Shown here: one piece after another, positions 1 through 7,744 of the stretch
Position numbering within the stretch: the stretch's first letter is position 1
Layout: each line of letters opens with the position of its first letter
NCBI GenBank assembly: GCA_964482205.1
Contig: CAYZWI010000020.1
Location: forward strand, 1 to 36,664
Length of the DNA stretch: 36,664 nucleotides
Reading direction: 5' to 3'
From: JAZDGX01 sp964482205
GTDB lineage: Bacteria > Eisenbacteria > RBG-16-71-46 > CAIMUX01 > WJJG01
Program-made: the position numbers and the translations under genes
Notes under the pieces: generated by a model
Told to the model about the DNA's origin: nothing
Seen by the model: only the letters and a program-made list of their open reading frames with translations
Databases searched by the model: none

Positions 1-114
1 CCTTCCGGTCCCGGCTCCCTCATCGGCGCAGGCCTCATTCTTCGAGCGAAGTGGATCGCGATCCTGTGCGCATCGAGAGCAATATGAGCGTGCGGGCGCG
101 CGCGGGCGGACGCC

Positions 115-1644
115 TCACTTCGCTTCCGCGTCCACCATCACGAGATTCTCTTTGAGGAAGGGCATCACGCCTTCGAGCGCGGAGACGACATCGGGATCGA
201 GCTGCGTCCCGCGCACGCGCCGGATTTCCGCCAGGGCTTCGTCCTGGCTGCGCGCATTGCGATAGGGGCGGCGGGACGTGAGGGCGTCGAAGGTGTCGGC
301 GACGGCGATGATCCGCGCCGGCCGCGGAATCCCGTCGCCTTCGATGCCGAGCGGATATCCTCCGCCCGCGTAGCGCTCGTGATGGAGCAGCACGGCTTGG
401 GACGCGTCCTGCAATTGCGGGATGTGGTTCAACACCTGATAGCCGCGCTGCGAGTGCTGCTTCACGATGCGGAACTCTTCGTCGGTCAACGCTCCCGGCT
501 TGTTCAGGATCGATTCCGGCATTCCGATCTTGCCGACATCGTGCAGCAAGGAGGCCCACTTCAGGCAGTCGAGCTCGTTTTCGTCCAGCCCGAGATCCTT
601 TCCCAGGAGCATGGAAAGCAGATGCACGCGAGTGGAATGGCCCGAGGTGTAGCCGTCCTTCGCCTCGATCGTGCTCACCAGCGCGCGCACGGTCGCGAGC
701 AGGAAATCCTCGTCGCCTTGCCGCGCATCGGCGCAGCGCAACGCCAGCGTCACCTGCGTGGCGAGGGCGTCCAGACGGTCGAGCGCCAACCGATGGAAAC
801 GCTTCGGCGCGGCGGCCATCAGGCAGACGACGGCGCCCCGTCCGCACCCCGAATCAAGATGCGCAACGGCGAGATGGGGATCGCCCGCCAGCGCCGCGTA
901 GCCCGAGGGGAAGAGGCTCCGCCAGGCGCGGGTGTGCGCGCGCCCGGAAGCGGCCGGGTGGTCTTGGAGGCGTTCGCAGATCTTGCGCGCCTGATGCGGC
1001 GAGAGACGCGCCATGGGCTTGGGTGCGGTCGCCGCCGGAACGACGAGCGTCATCCGGCGGGCGGGCAATCCAAGCAGCGCGCATTCGGCCCCGGTGACGG
1101 CGAGCGCTTGCGCGAGCAGGTATTCCAGCGTGGAGCGCACATCGCCGGCGCGGGCGAGCCGCTGCGCGACGCGTTCGAGGCGGTTCACCTCCGCCCGCGA
1201 TGAGGCGAAATCCGCGATCAGCCGTGCATGCGCATCGAGGAGCTCCAGATGACGCCCGAGCATGCGGGCGAGCCGTTCGAGAAAGGGGCCCGCCGCATCG
1301 GCAGCCGCGGGATGGCGGAGCCCGTCGCTTCGGCGCTGGGTGAGCGAGAGGACCCCCGCGATCGACTCGTAACACGGAAGAGGGACTGCGTAACAGGCGC
1401 CGCCTTGCTCGTCCGCCTCGATCACGAGGCGGCGATGCAGCGCCGCGCGGCCCGCCGTCTCCTTGGCGCGCGTCCGCGCCGCCGGCGTGGACGGCGGTGA
1501 GGATGGAGCCGGGCGAATGGTGAGAAGCTCGAGACGCTCGGACCAGAGGGCGAGGTCTCCGTCCAGCAGCGCGGCGGCGTGATCGAGCATCGCCCGCGCT
1601 TCGGTCTGCAGGAAGCGCGAGCCTGCATCCGCTGCCGTCGGCAT
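115..1644 (-). CDS. Tandem GAF / HD-GYP cyclic-di-GMP phosphodiesterase-like protein
   Basis: A 509-residue cytosolic protein. The C-terminal part (about residues 315-505) is an HD-GYP domain, a family that hydrolyses cyclic di-GMP. Visible residues are an upstream EAKDGYTSGHS block, HDVGKIG at about 368, KQHSQRG, HHERYAGGGYP at 421-431 and ADTFDALTSRRPYR, so the expected Glu, His, Asp and Lys metal and catalytic ligands are all present. The canonical Asp-Gly of HHExxDGxGYP is Ala-Gly here; as far as I recall that Asp is not a metal ligand. The N-terminal 310 residues look like two GAF-type sensor segments (YAVPLPCYESIAGVL in the first, TGAECALLGLP in the second). The ATG at 1644 is preferred over longer in-frame starts because GGAGG lies 12 nt upstream and the extension (to 1989) is Arg-rich with no domain. 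Divergent from surA. The ligand for the GAF segments cannot be told. Confidence 0.88.
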   Translation of the reverse strand: MPTAADAGSRFLQTEARAMLDHAAALLDGDLALWSERLELLTIRPAPSSPPSTPAARTRAKETAGRAALHRRLVIEADEQGGACYAVPLPCYESIAGVLSLTQRRSDGLRHPAAADAAGPFLERLARMLGRHLELLDAHARLIADFASSRAEVNRLERVAQRLARAGDVRSTLEYLLAQALAVTGAECALLGLPARRMTLVVPAATAPKPMARLSPHQARKICERLQDHPAASGRAHTRAWRSLFPSGYAALAGDPHLAVAHLDSGCGRGAVVCLMAAAPKRFHRLALDRLDALATQVTLALRCADARQGDEDFLLATVRALVSTIEAKDGYTSGHSTRVHLLSMLLGKDLGLDENELDCLKWASLLHDVGKIGMPESILNKPGALTDEEFRIVKQHSQRGYQVLNHIPQLQDASQAVLLHHERYAGGGYPLGIEGDGIPRPARIIAVADTFDALTSRRPYRNARSQDEALAEIRRVRGTQLDPDVVSALEGVMPFLKENLVMVDAEAK

Positions 1645-1976
1645 GATCACGATTCGCCTCCGCCTCGGCCGGCCGGACCTCGCGTCACAGCCGGTCGCCT
1701 CGCCGCGACGTGAAGGGCCACTCGAGGATCCAGTTCTTCCCGGCCGGAACCCCGTTCTTCCCGAAGATCCTGACTGCCCATTCCCATGCCCATCTTTCGG
1801 AAGGCCGGCAACGCTTCTCCTGCGGCCGCAAACCAAAGCCGGGAACATGTGTCCGGCTTTCTGGTTGGACTCGGCCGGAGGCTCGTTTATCCTGGCCGCC
1901 ATCCGGGCCGCATGGCTGAATTCGAGCTTTTCGCGGACGGGATGGGCCTGGGCTTCGTCACCGAAGGGATGGATCC
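1645..1976. other. Divergent intergenic region between HD-GYP gene and surA
   Basis: This 332-bp spacer holds the control regions of the HD-GYP gene (minus) and the surA-led operon (plus). It contains a possible plus-strand promoter at 1865-1892 and the surA ribosome site AAGGGA at 1964-1969. I see no RNA gene or repeat in it. Open frames across it lack ribosome sites and domain content. Confidence 0.6.
1865..1892 (+). promoter_or_regulatory. Possible sigma70 promoter for the surA-ftsEX operon
   Basis: TTGGAC (1865-1870) is followed 16 nt later by TTATCC (1887-1892), about 85 nt upstream of the surA start. The -35 is good and the -10 is imperfect, so this is a weak call resting on position and partial consensus. 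Confidence 0.35.
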
Positions 1977-3425
1977 ATGGATAAGGCACGTGGACGGCCG
2001 GGCGGAAGGCGCGCGGCCGGGTTCGAACGCTCCCTGCTTGGGGCGCCGCTCGCGCCGTCGCAGGCGCCGTCGCGCGAGGCGTGGCAGGTGCGGCCGCTCG
2101 CGGGATTGCTTCCGATCTTGCTCGCTGCCCTGATCGCGCTCGCTGCCGCGGCCGGATTGCCCGCGCGGGCGCAGGCCGCCGAAGTGATCGACGGCATCGT
2201 CGCGCTCGTCGATGACCAGCCGATCCTGCGAAGCGAAGTGCTCGGCCGCCTGATGCTCGAAGTGGAGCAGCGCGGCATCGATCCCGCCGACACGACCACT
2301 CTGCTGCGCTTGCGCGATTTCGTGCTCGAGAACCTGATCGACGAACGCGTCCTCGAGCTGTACGCGAAGGAACAGGGGCTGACGGTTTCCGACGAACAGG
2401 TCAACCGCATGGTCGAAGATGCGGTCGAGCGGAATCGCCAGGCGATCGGCTCGGAGGAAATGTTTCGCGCCCAACTCGAGCGCGAGGGATTGACCGAGGT
2501 CGAGCTGCGCCAGAAGTTCGCGGCCGAGGCGCGGCGGCGCATGTTGGCCGACCGGGTGCTCGAGGCGGAGTTGGGCGGGCCGGTGGAAGTCTCTCCCGAA
2601 GAAGTGCGCCGGTATTTCGACGAGAACCAGAGCCAGCTTCCCGAGCGGGAAGAGGCCGTTCACTTGCAGCGCATCGTGATCCTGGTCGAGCCCGATTCCC
2701 TGCAAGTGCAGCGCGTGAACGAAGCGGCGGCGGATGTGCTGAGGCGCATCCGCTCGGGCGAGCTCGCCTTCGCCGAAGCGGCCCGGCGCTATTCGGACGA
2801 CCCCAACACCAATCGCTCGGGGGGCAACCTCGGCCGCATCGAGCACGGCGATCTGGCGGGGCGCTTGGGAAAGGCGTTCGAGGACCGCGTCTTCGCGCTG
2901 GAAACGAATCGAGTGAGCGAGCCCTTGCGCAGCCCGCTGGGATTCCACCTGATGCTCGTCACCGACCGCGATCCCAATGGTCAATGGGTGAGCCTGAGCC
3001 ACATTCTCTTTTCCGTCCCGCTCGTGCGCGCCGATCAAATGCGCGCGGAAGCGGAGGCCAACCGCATTCGCGAGCAAGCGGTCGCCGGCGGCAACTTCGA
3101 GGAGCTGGCCCGGCGGCATTCCGATGCGCCCGAAGGCGCGCGCGGCGGCGATGTGGGGCTCGTTCCGGTGCGCGTTCTCGAGGAATCGCTGCGGCAGGTG
3201 TTGGACAAGCTGAAGCCGAACGAGGTGAGCGAGGTCCTCTTCCTCGACTCGGCGTACCTGATCGCGCGCTACACCGAGCGCCAGGCGCCGCGACCCTACA
3301 CCTTCGACGAGATCAAGGACGAGCTCACCGAACATGTGCGCCAGGTGCGCACGGAAGAGCGCTTCCGGGCCTGGGCGGACGAGCTCCGCGATCGCTACTC
3401 GATTGAAAGGCGCCCGTGGGAGTGA
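1977..3425 (+). CDS. surA: SurA-like periplasmic peptidyl-prolyl isomerase/chaperone
   Basis: A 482-residue exported chaperone expected to escort unfolded outer-membrane proteins across the periplasm. A hydrophobic segment at about 44-64 ends in ARAQA-AE, a plausible signal peptidase I site. A SurA N-terminal domain follows (from IDGIVALVDDQPILRSEV), then two parvulin-type rotamase domains: about 222-315 (FAEAARRYSDDPNTNRSGGN, SPLGFHLM) and about 325-425 (SLSHILF, FEELARRHSDAPEGARGGD). Length and domain order match the SurA family (about 430 aa in E. coli), except that roughly 43 Arg-rich residues precede the signal segment. The ATG at 1977 has AAGGGA 7 nt upstream; a GTG at 2088 would remove most of the extension but has no clear ribosome site. 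First gene of the operon; the next gene overlaps its 3' end. Confidence 0.88.
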   Translation: MDKARGRPGGRRAAGFERSLLGAPLAPSQAPSREAWQVRPLAGLLPILLAALIALAAAAGLPARAQAAEVIDGIVALVDDQPILRSEVLGRLMLEVEQRGIDPADTTTLLRLRDFVLENLIDERVLELYAKEQGLTVSDEQVNRMVEDAVERNRQAIGSEEMFRAQLEREGLTEVELRQKFAAEARRRMLADRVLEAELGGPVEVSPEEVRRYFDENQSQLPEREEAVHLQRIVILVEPDSLQVQRVNEAAADVLRRIRSGELAFAEAARRYSDDPNTNRSGGNLGRIEHGDLAGRLGKAFEDRVFALETNRVSEPLRSPLGFHLMLVTDRDPNGQWVSLSHILFSVPLVRADQMRAEAEANRIREQAVAGGNFEELARRHSDAPEGARGGDVGLVPVRVLEESLRQVLDKLKPNEVSEVLFLDSAYLIARYTERQAPRPYTFDEIKDELTEHVRQVRTEERFRAWADELRDRYSIERRPWE

Positions 3426-3730
3426 GAATCGACCAGCTGCTGCACTGGCTGTGCCTGGCGCGCAGCCGCTCGCTGGTCGCGCGCGCGTGTCAGGAAGGGC
3501 GGATCCGTTTGAATGACGAGAAGGTGAAGCCGGCGAAGGAAGTGCGCGTGGGAGACCGGATCGCGATCACCGAGCCGGCCCGCGACCTGCGGCGGTTGAT
3601 CGAGATTCTCGAGTTGCCCGCGCGGCAGCTGAGTCGCAAGGAAGCGCCTGGGCACTATCGCGTGATCGAGGGCCCGGGCGAAGAAGTGCCCGGCGGATTC
3701 GAAACGGATGGCGGCGAAGACGACCGGTAG
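3416..3730 (+). CDS. S4-domain RNA-binding protein (Hsp15/HslR-like)
   Basis: A 104-residue protein made almost entirely of one S4 RNA-binding domain (MGVRIDQLLHWLCLARSRS, then GRIRLNDEKVKPAKEVRVGD), followed by a short tail. It resembles Hsp15 (HslR), which binds 50S subunits carrying stalled nascent chains; it is a little shorter than the E. coli protein (about 133 aa). The GTG at 3416 overlaps surA by 10 nt with GAAAGG 5 nt upstream. A second in-frame GTG at 3422 forms a GTGA overlap with the surA stop and is a valid alternative. Coupling to surA and ftsE is by position only; no functional link to cell division is known to me. Confidence 0.82.
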   Translation: MGVRIDQLLHWLCLARSRSLVARACQEGRIRLNDEKVKPAKEVRVGDRIAITEPARDLRRLIEILELPARQLSRKEAPGHYRVIEGPGEEVPGGFETDGGEDDR

Positions 3731-3770
3731 CGGCCGCGCAGGGATTGCGCGAGGGGAATGAGGGGCGGCC

Positions 3771-4469
3771 ATGATCTCCTTCGAGGAGGTCTACAAGTCC
3801 TACTCCGGCCAGGAAGACGATTGGGCGATCGCCGGCCTCAACCTGCGGATTGAGCCGGGGGAGATGGTCTTTCTGCTGGGCGCGAGCGGCGCGGGCAAAT
3901 CGACCGTCTTGAAGATGGTCCTGCTCGAGACGCGCCCCACGCGCGGCTGCATCACGGTCGCGAACTTTCGCAGCGACACGATCCGCCGGCGCGAGATTCC
4001 CCATTTGCGCCGCCAGTGCGGAATCGTGTTCCAGGATTTCCGCCTGATCCGCGACAAGACGATCTTCGAGAACGTGGCCTATTGCCTGCGGATGAGCGGC
4101 GTGCTCGACAAGGCGTTGCTGACGCGTTCGGTTTCGCGCGTGCTGCATCGCGTGGGCCTGTACGGCAAGCGCAATTGCTTCCCGCACGAGCTTTCGGGCG
4201 GGGAACAGCAACGGGCCGCGATCAGCCGCGCCCTCATCCATCAACCGCCGGTGCTGCTGGCCGACGAGCCGACGGGAAATCTCGATGCGGCCACCGGACG
4301 CGAGATCTTCGACTTCCTTGCGACCCTGCATGTGAGCGGCACCACGATCCTGGTCGCCACCCACGACGAGGATCTCGCGCGCCGCTACGCGACGCGCACG
4401 CTGACCTTGAAGGACGGCAGAGTGGTGGAGGACCTGTACCTCCGCCCTCGCGGCACGGAGATCTTCTGA
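3771..4469 (+). CDS. ftsE: Cell division ATP-binding protein FtsE
   Basis: A 232-residue ABC ATPase, the cytosolic half of FtsEX, which transmits ATP hydrolysis through FtsX to periplasmic murein hydrolase activators at the septum. Walker A GASGAGKST at 37-45, Q-loop Gln88 (VFQDF), signature LSGGEQQ at 141-147, Walker B VLLADEP at 161-167 with Glu166, and switch His198 are all intact. Length fits the family (about 222 aa). The LLETRPTRG and FQDFRLIRDKT wording is typical of FtsE rather than LolD or MacB. ftsX begins 1 nt after its stop and an EnvC-like gene follows, which settles the identity. Confidence 0.95.
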   Translation: MISFEEVYKSYSGQEDDWAIAGLNLRIEPGEMVFLLGASGAGKSTVLKMVLLETRPTRGCITVANFRSDTIRRREIPHLRRQCGIVFQDFRLIRDKTIFENVAYCLRMSGVLDKALLTRSVSRVLHRVGLYGKRNCFPHELSGGEQQRAAISRALIHQPPVLLADEPTGNLDAATGREIFDFLATLHVSGTTILVATHDEDLARRYATRTLTLKDGRVVEDLYLRPRGTEIF

Positions 4470-4470
4470 G

Positions 4471-5361
4471 GTGAAGGCGCTTCTCTTCTGCCTGCAGGAA
4501 GGCTGGTCGTCGTTGCGCCGCAATCCCGCGGCGAGCCTGGCCGCAATCACCGCCTTGAGCGCGGTGCTCTTCGTGTTGCTGCTCTTCCTGCTCCTCAGCC
4601 GCAATGTTCTCATGCTGGCCGGGAGGCTCGAAGAGCGCAAAGGCCTCACCGTGTTCCTCGATCCCGATACATCGCCCGAACGGCGGGCCGAGCTGGAGGC
4701 GCAATTCCGCGGCTTTCCCGAAGTGAAGGACCTGCGCTTCCTGAGCCGCGACCAGGCCCTCGAGGACATCGAAGGCGATCTGGAGACGAGCGGCATCGCG
4801 ACGGTCCTCGATGGCAATCCGCTGCCCGACGCGTTCCTGCTCTATCCGGTGCCCTCGGCGGGTCAGGCCGCGTCTCTCACGCGGCTCGCGGACGAGATTC
4901 GCGCGTATCCCGGAGTCGAGGATGTGATCTACGGCGAACGCTGGGTGCAAGCGCTCGATCGCGGACTCGCGGCCGTGCGGCGCGGGAACCTGGTCACCGG
5001 CGCGCTAGCCATGATCGCGATCATGCTCGTCCTCGCGAACACGCTGCGCCTGCTCGTGCTCATGCGCGAAGACCAGCTCTCGGTCATGCAGCTCATCGGG
5101 GCGACGAATGCCTACTTGCGAACGCCCTTTCTCACCGCGGGCGTGCTCCTGTGTCTCGCGGGCGCGCTCGTTTCGCAGGCGCTTCTGTACGCGGGGTTCC
5201 TCGCTTCGCGAAGTTTCCTGCCCGGACTGCGCTTTCTCTCGGCCGAGTGGTTGATCGCCTTCCTGGCCGGCGTGCTGGTCGTGGGAGCGATCGGAAGCTT
5301 CGCCACGGTCGAGGCCTCGCTGCGAAGTCTCGAGCGGAACAGGGAGGAAGCCGGTGCCTGA
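4471..5361 (+). CDS. ftsX: Cell division permease-like protein FtsX
   Basis: A 296-residue inner-membrane partner of FtsE. Four membrane segments are visible: about 22-45, then a periplasmic domain of about 130 residues (GLTVFLDPDTSPERR, FPEVKDLRFLSRDQAL), then about 178-198, 215-240 and 255-280. This is the FtsX topology, in which the large periplasmic loop contacts a murein hydrolase activator. It starts with GTG one base after the ftsE stop, so translation is probably coupled, and it overlaps the next gene by 8 nt. FtsX is not thought to transport a substrate. Confidence 0.94.
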   Translation: MKALLFCLQEGWSSLRRNPAASLAAITALSAVLFVLLLFLLLSRNVLMLAGRLEERKGLTVFLDPDTSPERRAELEAQFRGFPEVKDLRFLSRDQALEDIEGDLETSGIATVLDGNPLPDAFLLYPVPSAGQAASLTRLADEIRAYPGVEDVIYGERWVQALDRGLAAVRRGNLVTGALAMIAIMLVLANTLRLLVLMREDQLSVMQLIGATNAYLRTPFLTAGVLLCLAGALVSQALLYAGFLASRSFLPGLRFLSAEWLIAFLAGVLVVGAIGSFATVEASLRSLERNREEAGA

Positions 5362-6589
5362 GCGTTGCTCAACGATCGGCGGGCGGAGGCCTGCGCGCGC
5401 ACGGTTCTCCTCCCTTGCGCCCATCGCGCCGTTCGCGCCGCTAGCGCTGCTCGCGTGGATCGCGCTGCTCGCGCTGCTCGCGTTCGGATCGAGCGCGGTC
5501 ATGGGACAGGAACGCGGGGTGGAAGAGCGCCGCACGGAACTCGCCCGGCTGAAGAAGCAGGTGGAAGAGAAGCGCAAGTCGATCGAGAAGCTCAAGCGCC
5601 AGGGCCAGAACGTCGACAAGCTGCTCGCTGAAATCGAGCGCGAGCGCTCGCTCACCGAGCGCTACCTCGAGAAGATCGTCAGCCAGGAGCAGGCCCTCGC
5701 CACCCAATTCGACGGGCACCGCAATCATCTGGCCGCGAGCCAACGGCGCTGCGAGGAACTGCGCGCGGACCTCTCGCGGGCGCTCGTCTCGTACTACAAG
5801 GAGCGGCGGGTGGACGCGGCGGAATTGCTCGTCTCCTCGGCGACCTTCGGCGAGCTCTTCGCACGCTCGCATTACTGGATGCGGCTGATCCGCAAGTTCC
5901 AGTCGCAGATCGACCAGTTGGAGGAAGTGCGGGCGGATGTGACCCAGGAGATGACCGCGGTCGAGCGCCGCCGTCAGGAAGTGGCCGACCTGCGCGCGGA
6001 GCGCGAGGCGCAACTCGCGCATCTTGCGGAACAGGAAGGCGAGAGCCGCCAGCAGCGCGCCAAGCTGAAGAAGGCGGTCGCGAGCCAGGAGGAGCAGACC
6101 CGCAAGCTGCTCGCTTCGCAGAAGGAAATCGAGCGTTTGATCGAGCAAGCGCTGAAGAGCTCGAAGAAGACCGGAGGCAAGGGGCTTTCCGGGAAGCAGG
6201 GCAAGATGCCCTGGCCGGTCGAAGGGAAAGTGATCAGCCGCTTCGGAACTCAGGAGCATCCGATCTATCACACCCAGGTCGAGAACAAAGGCATCGAGAT
6301 CCAGGCTGCGGAAGGCACTCCGGTGCGGGCCGTGATGAGCGGGCGGGTCGTCTACGAAGGCTGGCTGGAAGGCTACGGCCGGACGGTCGTGCTCGATCAC
6401 GGCAACGGCTTCTTCACCTTGTACGCGCACGCCTCGGAGACGCTCGTCTCGCGCAACGACAAAGTGGAGGAAGGGCAGGCGATCGCGCGCGTGGGCAGCA
6501 CCGATTCGCTGCTCGGCGCGGCGCTCTACTTCGAGATCCGCCAGGAAGCGCGCGCGCTCGATCCCTTGCGCTGGCTGAAAGGACGATAG
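5354..6589 (+). CDS. envC: EnvC-like murein hydrolase activator (coiled coil plus degenerate LytM)
   Basis: A 411-residue exported protein: hydrophobic export segment at about 21-48, a long charged coiled coil at about 55-270, and a C-terminal LytM/M23-fold domain from about 290. In active LytM enzymes the metal is held by HxxxD and HxH; here the first His position is Asn311 (ENKGIEIQA) and the last His position is Tyr392 (LYFEIR), with only His359 (LYAHAS) kept. E. coli EnvC is degenerate in the same way and acts by switching on amidases rather than cutting peptidoglycan. GTG start overlapping ftsX, with AGGGAGG upstream at 5341. Adjacency to ftsEX, the known recruiter of EnvC, makes the activator role likely. 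Confidence 0.9.
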   Translation: MPERCSTIGGRRPARARFSSLAPIAPFAPLALLAWIALLALLAFGSSAVMGQERGVEERRTELARLKKQVEEKRKSIEKLKRQGQNVDKLLAEIERERSLTERYLEKIVSQEQALATQFDGHRNHLAASQRRCEELRADLSRALVSYYKERRVDAAELLVSSATFGELFARSHYWMRLIRKFQSQIDQLEEVRADVTQEMTAVERRRQEVADLRAEREAQLAHLAEQEGESRQQRAKLKKAVASQEEQTRKLLASQKEIERLIEQALKSSKKTGGKGLSGKQGKMPWPVEGKVISRFGTQEHPIYHTQVENKGIEIQAAEGTPVRAVMSGRVVYEGWLEGYGRTVVLDHGNGFFTLYAHASETLVSRNDKVEEGQAIARVGSTDSLLGAALYFEIRQEARALDPLRWLKGR

Positions 6590-6591
6590 CG

Positions 6592-7674
6592 GTGGTGCTC
6601 TTCGATCGGCTGCGCCACCTCGATCGCGTGCAGGAGCGCTTGCGCGATGCCGCGCGGGCGGGGCGCCTGGCGCACGCGTATTACTTCTGGGGCCCGGAAG
6701 GCGGGGGCAAGACGCGCACCGCGCAGGCCCTCGCCCAGCTCATTCTGTGCGCGTCGCCCGATCCGCCCTGCGGCGAGTGCGTCGAGTGCAAGCGCGTGGA
6801 ACGATTCACGCATCCCGACTTCCATATGGTCATGCCGGGCTTGAAGGCGACGGAAGGCGAGGAGCGCGCGCAACTCGAAGCGTACGCCGCGGACCCGCTG
6901 GCCCTCCTTCCGACTCCCCGGCAGGCGACGATCGCGATCGATCGCATTCGCGATCTGAAGATGGAATCGTCGAAGGCGCGCGTGGTGGCCGAAGGCAATC
7001 GCGTGATCGTGTTGCGCAACGCCGAGCGCATGACGATCGAGGCCGCGGAAGCCGCCTTGAAGCTCATCGAGGAACCGCAGCCGGGGACCTTTCTCATCTT
7101 GACGGGACGAGAGCCGCAGCGGCTGCTTCCCACGATCCTCTCGCGCTGCCAGCGAATCCGCTTTCCGGTTCTGCCGCGCGCGTTCATCGAGCAGGCGCTG
7201 GCCGAAAAGGGCGTTGCCGGAGACGAAGCGCGGCTGATCGCGGGCCTTTCGGGCGGGGGCCTGGGCCGCGCGCTGCAATTGGCGGGGGAGGACATCGTCG
7301 AGTTGCGCGATCGGGCGCTCGATCTTCTGGCCGCGCCTCTCTCGCGCGCGACCGAGGCGGCCCGCCGGGCGGAGCGCGCGGGCGCGGGCTGGGACTGCGA
7401 TGCCGCGCTCGCGGCGGCCGAGATGGTCCTCAGCTGGTACGGGGACCTCATCGCCATGCAGGCGGGCGCCGGTGGGGAAGGGATCATTCACGCGGACCGG
7501 CTGCCCGAGCTATCGGCCGCGGCCAAGGGGGCGGATCTGGGCGATATCCGCCGCCGGGTGGCCGCCATCGAGGAGATGCTCGAGGCGCTCGAGCAGAATG
7601 TGAACCCGCAGCTCGCCCTGCGGGCGGCTCTTCTGCGCATGAACGGGCTTGTCGAGGACGATCCTCTTTTCTAA
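6592..7674 (+). CDS. holB: DNA polymerase III clamp-loader delta-prime subunit
   Basis: A 360-residue AAA+ protein. Walker A GPEGGGKT at 34-41, a four-cysteine zinc module (Cys53, 60, 63, 66), the sensor stretch EAALKLIEEPQPGTF and the SRC motif in LSRCQRI are visible. These mark the delta'/gamma group of clamp loaders; one short chain without a gamma/tau C-terminal extension fits HolB. Most delta' proteins have lost ATP binding, but this P-loop looks intact, as in many non-proteobacterial homologues. GTG start 2 nt after the envC stop, with AAAGGA upstream; a GTG one codon later is equally possible. Confidence 0.88.
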   Translation: MVLFDRLRHLDRVQERLRDAARAGRLAHAYYFWGPEGGGKTRTAQALAQLILCASPDPPCGECVECKRVERFTHPDFHMVMPGLKATEGEERAQLEAYAADPLALLPTPRQATIAIDRIRDLKMESSKARVVAEGNRVIVLRNAERMTIEAAEAALKLIEEPQPGTFLILTGREPQRLLPTILSRCQRIRFPVLPRAFIEQALAEKGVAGDEARLIAGLSGGGLGRALQLAGEDIVELRDRALDLLAAPLSRATEAARRAERAGAGWDCDAALAAAEMVLSWYGDLIAMQAGAGGEGIIHADRLPELSAAAKGADLGDIRRRVAAIEEMLEALEQNVNPQLALRAALLRMNGLVEDDPLF

Positions 7675-7744
7675 TCTCCCTCCTTTCGGACATGGTTCCC
7701 CGTTCGAGCCGAAACCGCAACCTGATCGGGCGGTAGAGAAGATC

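Noticed and set aside
2020..2045. GGTTCGAA resembling a tRNA T-arm
   Set aside because: No acceptor or anticodon stems can be built around it; it lies inside the surA N-terminal coding region.
1887..3335. A 482-codon minus-strand frame opposite surA
   Set aside because: Antisense shadow of SurA; no ribosome site, no domains.
7649..7744. Upstream TTG start extending the PSP1 protein by 32 residues
   Set aside because: Overlaps holB, no ribosome site, and adds sequence unlike the Arg-rich N-terminus that begins at the ATG at 7745.
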